This document shows, piece by piece, positions 9,440-18,100 of a stretch of 20,815 nucleotides of DNA (within the stretch, counting starts at the first letter, position 1; each line of letters opens with the position of its first letter). Below the pieces are notes generated by a model that saw only the letters and a program-made list of their open reading frames with translations, searched no databases and was not told the DNA's origin. Origin of the DNA: Methanobacteriota archaeon. GTDB lineage: Archaea > Thermoplasmatota > Poseidoniia > Poseidoniales > Poseidoniaceae. The position numbers and the translations under genes were made by a program. The DNA lies in NCBI GenBank assembly GCA_002725275.1, contig PBOE01000026.1, positions 14,973 through 35,787 on the forward strand, given 5' to 3'.

Positions 9440-9958
9440 TCACCAGCGAAGCGTGAGGCGTCCGTTGCTGAAATTTGCGGCGAGCGTTGAGGCGGCCCCG
9501 GCTGGAAGCGGCAATTCCCTCACCAAATTCGGACCCTCGCTGTCTTCGATGTCGAGACGAACCAAGGTGGCCTCCTCTGTTTGCTTAACATGGAGTTGAA
9601 TGGCGTCCTCGTGGGTTCCCAACAGCGGGACGGTCAGGCCGTCAGGGTTCAGCCGACCGTTGATGCCTTCCACGACCCAGGCCAGTGCCCGCTCGGGGTG
9701 GTGCTCGGCAAGACCGCTTTCCGGCAGCATACCAGCGGTGATCAGCACCTCCATGTGGCGCTGACGCACATCAGCAAGGTGATCGCTTGAGGATTCAAAG
9801 AGTGCCTGAAGGGTGGCAGCGTCCGTTTCGAGCCCCTCGGGCATCGGTGGTTGTTCACCCGCCACGGCCTCTTCGTCGCCGGTGAAGTCAAGCGGCTTCC
9901 AGTCCTCCATGCCGTTTTGGATTCGACGAGCCCACATGAACCTTCGGACGTGATTCAT
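9440..9958 (-). CDS. small protein with Hsp20-like C-terminal beta-sandwich, coupled to the helicase
   Basis: This is a 172-residue protein whose ATG (9958-9956) overlaps the helicase TGA (9957-9955) as ATGA, so translation is very likely coupled. Residues 1-100 are hydrophilic and partly helical, with a Pro-rich acidic stretch at 28-45 and a helical stretch at 47-78. Residues about 107-172 resemble the C-terminal strands of the Hsp20/alpha-crystallin or CS fold: THEDAIQLHV, then LVRELPLPAGA, then ANFSNGRLTLRW. The last two echo the LP-x-G and A-x-(F/Y)-x-N-G-x-L-x-(V/L) signature of small heat-shock proteins. That match is by eye and weak. The stop lies 5 bases from the stop of the convergent giant gene. 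A helicase partner or chaperone is possible; otherwise it is a hypothetical protein. Confidence 0.8.
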   Translation of the reverse strand: MNHVRRFMWARRIQNGMEDWKPLDFTGDEEAVAGEQPPMPEGLETDAATLQALFESSSDHLADVRQRHMEVLITAGMLPESGLAEHHPERALAWVVEGINGRLNPDGLTVPLLGTHEDAIQLHVKQTEEATLVRLDIEDSEGPNLVRELPLPAGAASTLAANFSNGRLTLRW

Positions 9959-12072
9959 TCCGTCTCAAGCGAACGGTCAGGGTGCACTTTGGTGAAGAAA
10001 CGGCGTGCAAAGCGCTGGGTCGATTCGTGGTCGGTGGCATCGTTCATGCGCAAATCGGCAGGGAAACAGCCGGCGTAGGTGCGGTCGGTGACCCTTCGAT
10101 CCAGCAAGAGGATGAGGGCGCGGTCCCCGATGGAGCGAATGGGCCGCCCCATCGCTTGGAGAATGGAATTGATGGCCGGTTGAGAGACCGTGTATCGCCA
10201 GGCAAGGTTGCGCCCGAACCGCTCTTCCGCATAGGTTTTGAGCGATTTTGAAAGAACCGAGGGCGGCGAATTAGGAATACCGATGCACGCCACGGCATCC
10301 AGCGCCCCGCTGTGGTAATCCACGCCCTCGGACAGACGAGCCCCGAACACGCCGGCGAGCAGGATTTTGCGCCCGTGTCGTTTCTCCTCCAGGAGCGTGT
10401 CCACCACTTGGTCGAGATCCTGTTTGGTCCATTCACGGCTTTCAGCCATGATGCGGGCACCGGTGAACGCCCCCTCAAGCACCACTTCGTTGAGCATGGC
10501 GTAGGACGGTGCGAACACCGCCACGTTGCCGGGTGAGGCATCGATGAGGGCTTGGATGTGGGCGCGGATGGCTTGCGTATTTTGCGGGCTTCGTTCGGTG
10601 TATTTTGTCGTGACGTTCTTTGCAACCAGCACGGGCCGGCGCATGGCGGCAAACGGCGAAGGATAGGCCACCGATGTGGTTCGAGCGGGGGGAAGGGCGA
10701 GAATGTTGGCGTACATGCTTGGCGGATAGAGCGTACCGGACATCAACAGGGCACCGCCTGATTGTTCGAACACGGGCTTGGAGACAAGCCCGGGGTCGAG
10801 CAGGTGAGTCGTGATTCGTCCGTCCTTTCCCTTGGTGTCGTAAATCATCGTCAGCGCCGGCGTGGAGCCGAACTTGATGAGACAATCCAAGATTTCAGCC
10901 ACCCGGTGAGCGTTCGGTTCCATGGGGTTCCCATCGTCGCCGGCCTCCATGTCAACGTCAACGCTGGCCAAGACGTCGCGCAGTTGGTGAATGCGAACGG
11001 CCACATCGACTTCAGGGTGGGTTGACGTGGAGGCGGCGAGTTGCTGCTGGCCTGCCTTACCCTCAACGACGTCGCACGCTCGATGGAACACGTTCAGGAC
11101 GTCCTCGGTCTTGACCTCGGCTTCTTCCTCGTTTCCGGCCAACCCGCGCATGCAACTTCCAAACAGCGCATCAAAGCCCGTGCGCGAGGCTTTGACGACA
11201 TCGAACGCCCACGCCGCAAGACCGTGGGTCATCGAAAAGGCCTCGCCACCGGGAGCTTTCATGGCTTGAGCGAGGACACCAGCGTACTCTTCAAGTTCGA
11301 TTTGCGTGTTCCGAATCATCGTTCTCGTCAACCTTTTTTCCAGCGTCATCCGGATGCGGTCCGGAAGGTTGTGGGCCTCATCAACGATGATGATGATGTC
11401 CTCAAGCGAGAGGTCCATCGCCTTGAGACTGGATTCACGGACGCCGTCGTCAAAGAGGTGGTTGTAGTCACCCACGAAGACATCGGCGCCGCTCACGGCT
11501 TCACGTGCGGCCTTCCACGGGCAGGTTTGGGCGGGTTCCCCGTGCACCGTGTGGGTGCGACTGATGTCGACCAGTTCGTCAACGTGGAGCGGGCTGGCGA
11601 GAATGCGCTCCTTGAGTCCCGGTGCGGCGGTGATCCAAGGCTTGCAGGAACGGGTTTTTCGGGCTTGACTGCACAGCAACGAGAAGACCAGGGGTGATTC
11701 TTTGGCAAAAGGTTGGACGCACATCCCGGCCTGACCGACCATGTCCACGAGACGAACCGGCATCATGCCCTGACGGCGCTGGTTGATTCTTCGAACCGTA
11801 TCGACCACGATGCGGTGTTGGGTTTGCCTTGACGTGAGAAAGAACACCGTTTTCTTTTGCGACGAACGACCGGCGACCTCGAGCGCTGCCGCCAAGGATG
11901 CGGCCGTCTTTCCAATTCCAGTCGGTGCCGCCGCAAGGTGGAATCCGCCACCGGCGAGCGCTTTGATGCCGTCTTGGATCATCTCCAGCTGACCGGGTCG
12001 TGGTGTGGCATGAGCGAGAAACGGATAGGTGGACGAATCCACCCTTGCGACTTCCTCGTTCATAACGCCCAT
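9955..12072 (-). CDS. XPD/Rad3-like (DinG-type) superfamily 2 DNA helicase with Fe-S cluster cysteines
   Basis: The 705-residue product carries the motifs of COG1199 helicases. Walker A is APTGIGKT (Lys55), motif II is IIIIVDEAHN (DEAH 231-234), and motif VI is QAMGRPIRSIGDRA from residue 639. Between motifs I and II sit four spaced cysteines, Cys118, Cys134, Cys143 and Cys184 (the last followed by PWKAAR). This is the position and number of the XPD 4Fe-4S ligands, so a cluster is likely. The family unwinds DNA 5' to 3' using ATP. In archaea XPD is linked to repair, but its exact role there is uncertain. The ATG at 12072 has AGGAGGG 10 bases upstream (12083-12089); a second ATG three codons in is less well placed. 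At 705 residues it is longer than typical archaeal XPD (about 550-650). It may be a divergent paralogue rather than the main XPD. Confidence 0.93.
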   Translation of the reverse strand: MGVMNEEVARVDSSTYPFLAHATPRPGQLEMIQDGIKALAGGGFHLAAAPTGIGKTAASLAAALEVAGRSSQKKTVFFLTSRQTQHRIVVDTVRRINQRRQGMMPVRLVDMVGQAGMCVQPFAKESPLVFSLLCSQARKTRSCKPWITAAPGLKERILASPLHVDELVDISRTHTVHGEPAQTCPWKAAREAVSGADVFVGDYNHLFDDGVRESSLKAMDLSLEDIIIIVDEAHNLPDRIRMTLEKRLTRTMIRNTQIELEEYAGVLAQAMKAPGGEAFSMTHGLAAWAFDVVKASRTGFDALFGSCMRGLAGNEEEAEVKTEDVLNVFHRACDVVEGKAGQQQLAASTSTHPEVDVAVRIHQLRDVLASVDVDMEAGDDGNPMEPNAHRVAEILDCLIKFGSTPALTMIYDTKGKDGRITTHLLDPGLVSKPVFEQSGGALLMSGTLYPPSMYANILALPPARTTSVAYPSPFAAMRRPVLVAKNVTTKYTERSPQNTQAIRAHIQALIDASPGNVAVFAPSYAMLNEVVLEGAFTGARIMAESREWTKQDLDQVVDTLLEEKRHGRKILLAGVFGARLSEGVDYHSGALDAVACIGIPNSPPSVLSKSLKTYAEERFGRNLAWRYTVSQPAINSILQAMGRPIRSIGDRALILLLDRRVTDRTYAGCFPADLRMNDATDHESTQRFARRFFTKVHPDRSLETE

Positions 12073-12134
12073 CCTACGGCGACCCTCCTAAAGGATTGGG
12101 ATGAAGGTCACAGGTTTGACCGGTGCTCGTCAAT

Positions 12135-12161
12135 GTGCCCAGAAGTGTGGGGGCTGGGCAC
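12135..12161. other. 8-bp inverted repeat upstream of the helicase gene
   Basis: GTGCCCAG (12135-12142) and CTGGGCAC (12154-12161) are a perfect inverted repeat around an 11-base loop. It lies between the short 66-codon gene and the helicase start. It could be an intercistronic hairpin or a protein-binding palindrome. No U-run follows it on the minus strand, so it is not a classic terminator. Confidence 0.35.
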
Positions 12162-12176
12162 GGGGGAACCACCGCA

Positions 12177-12377
12177 TCAACTGACGGGGGTGGAATCTGG
12201 GCCTCCCTGGCCGTCGTCCAGGGAAGCGTGTGGGGGTGTTTGGTTGTGGGAACCAAGGCCAAGGCGTGCACGACGGGCACGCTGATACAGCGAGACAAAG
12301 CTCTGCAGGACAGGCCGGTCCTGCGTTGCTCCAAGGGTGGCATCACCAAGGTTGTAGCCCGAGTTTTGCCAATTCAT
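12177..12377 (-). CDS. short hypothetical protein, 66 residues
   Basis: I do not recognise this protein. The case for a real gene is its start. ATG 12377 is preceded by GGAGG (12385-12389 on the plus strand as CCTCC) at a 7-base distance, the same spacing as rpl30e and the ribbon-helix-helix gene in this window. It begins 26 bases after the regulator's stop on the same strand. The product starts MNWQNSGYNLGDATLG, has one plausible amphipathic basic helix (VLQSFVSLYQRARRARLG), and ends in a Gly/Pro/Asp/Ser-rich, probably disordered tail. It has no membrane span or Cys. It may be a small accessory protein co-transcribed with the regulator, or a chance frame behind a Shine-Dalgarno-like run. Confidence 0.45.
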   Translation of the reverse strand: MNWQNSGYNLGDATLGATQDRPVLQSFVSLYQRARRARLGLGSHNQTPPHASLDDGQGGPDSTPVS

Positions 12378-12403
12378 CCCATCCCCTCCAGTCTCTCACC
12401 AAT

Positions 12404-12778
12404 TCATTCTTGGTATTCGCTGCGTCGTATCGTTGAAGCCCTGGACGCCTCCACGGCTTCTTCGAGTGTACTGTCAATCGGATCGATTTCGGCAACCGCC
12501 CGCTTGATGTAAAGGCTCAAACCCTCCTGGGCAGCCTGTTCTGGCGTGACGCCATTCAATTCGTAGAGGTGGGCGAGACGGCGCTGATCGGCACGTCCCA
12601 AGGGGATGCGAATGGACTTCATGCCCGTGAGAAGCGGTTGGTTGTGAAGGAATTCTTGGATGGCCAAACGAACCACGTCGGAACGGTTTCGTGCACCGTC
12701 CATGCCAACACGGGCGTCCAGCAACGCAAGGTCTTCCTCCGTAATTCTGAGCGAAACGGCACTGGTGGGCTGGCTCAT
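12404..12778 (-). CDS. ribbon-helix-helix transcriptional regulator, apparently two RHH units in one chain
   Basis: I place the start at ATG 12778 because AGGAGG (CCTCCT at 12786-12791 on the plus strand) sits 7 bases upstream. The frame extends 15 codons further, but that stretch contains the ribosome site and promoter. The product is 124 residues. Residues 6-46 match a CopG/Arc-type RHH unit: strand SAVSLRIT, helix EEDLALLDARVG, turn ARNRSD, helix VVRLAIQEFLHNQ. Residues 53-97 look like a second unit: strand MKSIRIPLG, helix RADQRRLAHLYELNG, helix TPEQAAQEGLSLYIKRAVAE. RHH proteins bind DNA as dimers through the paired strands, so a single chain could form a pseudo-dimer. The C-terminus is an acidic-then-basic tail. 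It is divergent from the TerB-like gene and probably controls itself and that neighbour. Confidence 0.85.
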   Translation of the reverse strand: MSQPTSAVSLRITEEDLALLDARVGMDGARNRSDVVRLAIQEFLHNQPLLTGMKSIRIPLGRADQRRLAHLYELNGVTPEQAAQEGLSLYIKRAVAEIDPIDSTLEEAVEASRASTIRRSEYQE

Positions 12779-12785
12779 CCGGGTT

Positions 12786-12791
12786 CCTCCT
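12786..12791 (-). promoter_or_regulatory. Shine-Dalgarno site that fixes the RHH regulator start
   Basis: On the minus strand this reads AGGAGG, 7 bases before ATG 12778. It supports that start over the longer open frame reaching 12823. Confidence 0.8.
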
Positions 12792-12813
12792 GCAAGTTTA
12801 GACTGAAACAGCC

Positions 12814-12828
12814 AGTATATCAATATAA
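12814..12828 (-). promoter_or_regulatory. TATA-like promoter element of the RHH regulator, with palindromic core
   Basis: The AT-rich block TATAT-CA-ATATA (12816-12827) is the most TATA-like sequence in the window and is itself an inverted repeat. On the minus strand, initiation 25 bases downstream would fall near 12793-12797, just before the AGGAGG, giving a short leader. It could also serve the plus strand, with a start near 12847. Confidence 0.55.
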
Positions 12829-12836
12829 CGCAGATG

Positions 12837-12861
12837 ATGACAAATCGTCATTGTCTGTCAT
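12837..12861. promoter_or_regulatory. candidate operator: three half-sites at 10-bp intervals in the divergent region
   Basis: ATGAC (12837-12841), GTCAT (12847-12851) and GTCAT (12857-12861) are one inverted and one direct copy of the same 5-mer, each starting exactly 10 bases after the last. All three therefore face the same side of the helix. RHH regulators such as MetJ and Arc bind tandem short half-sites with closely similar spacing. The block lies beside the TATA element between the regulator and the TerB-like gene. Confidence 0.4.
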
Positions 12862-12922
12862 ACATTCTCAAATCGGTGGAGAGCGACGCTGTTGGCGAAG
12901 TTTCAAGGACGAGTCGCCCTTC

Positions 12923-13375
12923 ATGTGGAGCATGAGCCTTGTACCCACTCGTGGCCTGTTCCTCTACCTCGAAACGATGCGCGTGGCGTTCGATGACGCC
13001 ATCGTAACCGACGATGAAGCTCAGATCCTCCGCATTCTTGCCCAAGCCCTGGGCGTTGCACCGGCGGATACGGCGGAATGCCGTGCCGTGGTGGCAGGGG
13101 AGGTCGCCTCTCCGTTTGATGACGACAGTGAGTTCGGCGGTCACCACATGGGTGATGCAACCACGTACCAGTCGGCGCTCATCGCAGCGCTGGATGATGA
13201 CATCATCAGCGAAGATGAATGGGCCATGCTCGACCATCTTCGTCGAATCATCGGTCTCCAGGAAGATCAGCACGCCCTCATCGAGGAGTCCATTCGATCG
13301 ATGAGTGAAGTCGACGAAGAAGGGCAACGACGGATTGAACGTTTGGAGCGCTACCTTACGGTCTGCAGTTTTTGA
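12923..13375 (+). CDS. small acidic TerB-like helical protein with two similar halves
   Basis: The open frame reaches back to 12569, but that part runs antisense to the regulator gene. The likely start is ATG 12923 (150 residues) or ATG 12932 (147 residues). No strong Shine-Dalgarno site separates them; AAGGACGA lies about 10 bases before 12923. Residues 15-52 and 83-120 repeat one pattern: A(F/L)DD-x-I(V/I)(T/S)(D/E)DE, then a helix with L..L...(L/I)G(V/L). The two are joined by an acidic loop with FDDD and GGHH. This acidic loop-helix pattern resembles TerB-like domains and EF-hand-like helical pairs. TerB-family proteins are linked to metal or stress sensing at membranes, but no exact role follows here. 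There is no signal peptide or span, so it is probably cytoplasmic. It is divergent from the RHH regulator. Confidence 0.75.
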   Translation: MWSMSLVPTRGLFLYLETMRVAFDDAIVTDDEAQILRILAQALGVAPADTAECRAVVAGEVASPFDDDSEFGGHHMGDATTYQSALIAALDDDIISEDEWAMLDHLRRIIGLQEDQHALIEESIRSMSEVDEEGQRRIERLERYLTVCSF

Positions 13376-13459
13376 GGCGATGTTGAAGACGCGGAATTCC
13401 TACCTGTGGAGACGGTACAGGGGCAACCATTAGAAAGGGTCTGCATAAGGGCGGCGCAA

Positions 13460-15107
<1,648 letters not shown>

Positions 15108-15125
15108 CGAATCCACGATCCGGGT

Positions 15126-18100
15126 TCAACCTTGGAATTGTTGGAAGTACTGCTGCGTGTAGCGAACGGCGTCGTCGTGAGGGTAGCCCTGAGCGAGCAG
15201 ACTGTTGTAGTAATCGCGAGCGGGGTCAGGTTGGGCCACCACCGGTTGCGCATTGAAATCAGGCATGGCAACGGGAGCGGCATACGCCGGTTGGGCAGCC
15301 GGCTGCGACACGGGCTGGGCTCCGAAGTCAGGCATGGCCACCGGTGCGGCGAAGCCGGGGTTTCCGCCGCCTCCACCGGCCGGGACGGTCCACTCGGTGG
15401 TGTCTTTACCGCCTCGTCGCCGCATGATGAGTCCGATGACGACCAGCGCCAGCAACAGCCCCACACCACTGCCGATGAGTGCATTGGTCGAGGCAAAGAA
15501 GGTCTCGTCTTCCTTGGGTTCGAGGATCCATCGCGTGGGGTCTTGTGGATAAGCGTCAGCGCCCTGCTCGATGCCGTAATCGGGCGTGGGGTCGGAGTAA
15601 TTGTCGCCGTCGGTGTCGGCGCAACCGATGCGATCGGCGGTTGACGTCCCGTAGGCAAGCGGGCACGCATCGGCTCCCTGAGCGAGCGTCCACGTGTCGG
15701 TTTCGTCAGAAATGCCGTCACCGTCGCTGTCCTCGCAGCCCAAGCGGTCAACGGTTGAGGTGCCACGGACGGTGGGGCAAGCATCCGCACGGTCGCCTGC
15801 AGGGTTGTCGCCGTAGAAGTCTGAGTCTTGGTCGGCCCACTGGGTCGGCTCACTCGGGAATGCGTCAGCGCCGTTTGCGGGCAACCAGTTCGTGTTCGGG
15901 TCGGGGTCAGAATACCCGTCGCCATCGCTGTCCTCGCAGCCCAATCGGTCAGCGGTTGACGTTCCTGCGATGTCAGGGCACTGGTCGGCGTCCGTTCCCG
16001 AGGCGTTGTCGCCGTAGCCGTCGCCGTCCGTATCGGACCATTGCGTGGGGTCGTTGGGGAAGGCGTCTTGGAGGTTGTACCAACCGTCGCCGTCCTGGTC
16101 GGGGCAGCCGATGAGGCCGTTTTGCCACGACGTTCCCTCTTGAGTGGGGCAGGCGTCCTGGAGGACGACGTCGGTTCGGTATTCGCCCGGCCATGACGGG
16201 TTTCGGTCCGTCCACGTGTCGTTGGCGTAATTGTCGCCGTAGCCGTCGCCGTCGAAGTCCGACCACTGGGTCGGGTCGTCGATGAAGGCGTCCGCACCGG
16301 ATTCAGCGTTCCACATGCTGTCGGGGTCGGAGTACCCGTCACTGTCGGTGTCCAAGCAACCCAGCCGGTCCAAGGTGGAGGTGCCGGCCACGGTGGGGCA
16401 GTCGTCGGGCGTGGTGCCTTCGGTGTTGTCGCCGTAGCCGTCACCATCGGCGTCCGACCATTGGGTTGGGTCTTCAGTGAACGCATCGTCAGCGTCGGCC
16501 CAACCGTCGCCGTCCATGTCCGGGCAGGCGTTCTTGCCGCCGAGGGTTGAGTTTCCGAACTCGTTGGGGCAGTCGTCAAAGTTGTTTGACCAACCGTCGC
16601 CATCGTTGTCCTGGCATCCTTCCTCGCCGAGGGTTGAGTTGCCGACCACCGTCGGGCAATCGTCGCTCACGTCCTCGAAGCCATCACCATCATCGTCCGT
16701 GTCTTCGTCAGCGTCGCGACAACCATCGCCGTCCACGTCGGTGATGGAATCCGAAACCCACGTGGGGCGAGGGGGCTGATAGGAGGAACGGGGGCAGAGA
16801 TCGACGTCGTTCTCAACGCCGTCGTTGTCCATGTCGGCGTCTTCAACGTCGTCCTTACAGCCGTCGCGATCCCAGTCGGTGGAGTTGGCGGGGTCGTCGA
16901 AGTTCTGAGTTGAGCCCCAATTGGCTGCGCCACCGCGGGGGCAATCGTCAGGAGAGTTGTCGGTGATACCGTCGTTGTCGTCGTCCGAATCGCAGGCATC
17001 ACCCTGGGCATCACCGTCGGTGTTCCCCTGAAGCGGGTTGGAATCGTTGGGGCAGTTGTCGGACACGTCGGGAACACCGTCGTTGTCCGAATCGGCTTTC
17101 ATGGAGGGGTCCAAGGCCCAAACAAAGAGGTCCCATCCACCGGCCGTGGTCACGCTATCGGTGCCTTTGGTGATGGTGTCGCTGCCGGCCGGTCCGACGT
17201 AGGAACCCACCGCAGCGGCGACGTCACTTCCGTTGAATGCGATGTCCCATCCGACTTCGAGGGCAGCGCTTCCGGTGACGTCAAGCCACGACCATCCGCC
17301 AGTGTTGGTCAAGCCTCCCAGCATGACGTCGGCATCGAGGGTTGCGATCCAGTTGCTGCTCGTCCCCGTGGTGGATTTGGTGCCGGCGCTGAACGTACCG
17401 TCAAGGAAAAAGGCGGTAAAGACCAGTTCGCCTGCCGAACTAACGTCCATGGCTTGGAGACTGTCGGCTGAGTTGGAGCCACCGGTGGCTGCCCACTGGT
17501 TGGATGGCGTGGTGCCTTCTTTGATGAAAAACAGGTCGGAGCCGCCCTTGTTCGCAGTGATGGACCAGCCGTTCTTGGCCATGGTTCCCTCGAAGGAGCC
17601 ACCCGCATAGAGGTCCCCGTTGGTGTCCACGGCCAGGGCCGTCAGCGAAACGGCTTGGTTGGCAATGCCGTACCCGGTGACGGATTGGAACGCCCCTGCG
17701 CTGGAAAGTTTGACGATGACGGAATCCTGGGTGCCAACGACGTTGTAGCTGTTCGTTCCGAACAACACGTTGTTCTGCGTGAGTACGGCGACGTGGATGT
17801 TGCCGGCGTTGTCAACGACGATGTCGGTCACCTGTTGGTTCCCGATGCCTCCTCCGGTCACCGCCCACTTGAGAGCACCGTTGGCCCCGTCGAGTTTGGC
17901 GATGAAGATCTCAGCGTTTGAAACGTTGAAGGTTGTTCCACCAAAATCCGTCTCGCCAGAGAAATAACCGGCGACGATGACGTCACCCAACTGGTCAACG
18001 GTCACGGCTTGTGGGATGCTGGAGTCGGTGGACGAGTTCGGAAGGGTTTGGAACCCCTTGGCCCACATCCAGTTCCCCATGGCGTCCGCCTGCGCGACGA

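Noticed and set aside
12135..12161. Hairpin as a Rho-independent-type terminator
   Set aside because: No U-rich run follows on either strand; it is kept only as an unexplained inverted repeat.
12074..12349. 91-codon minus-strand frame overlapping the 66-codon gene
   Set aside because: It has no ribosome site at its start, a Pro/Thr/Cys-rich random composition, and it conflicts with the better-supported 66-codon frame.
12569..12922. N-terminal extension of the TerB-like frame
   Set aside because: It is antisense to the RHH regulator and covers the TATA box and operator candidate; the resemblance to TerB starts only after 12923.
15530..17110. Regular repeats that could suggest a CRISPR array or other non-coding array
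   Set aside because: Units are in frame, vary in length, and translate to TSP3 motifs; there are no constant spacers or cas genes.
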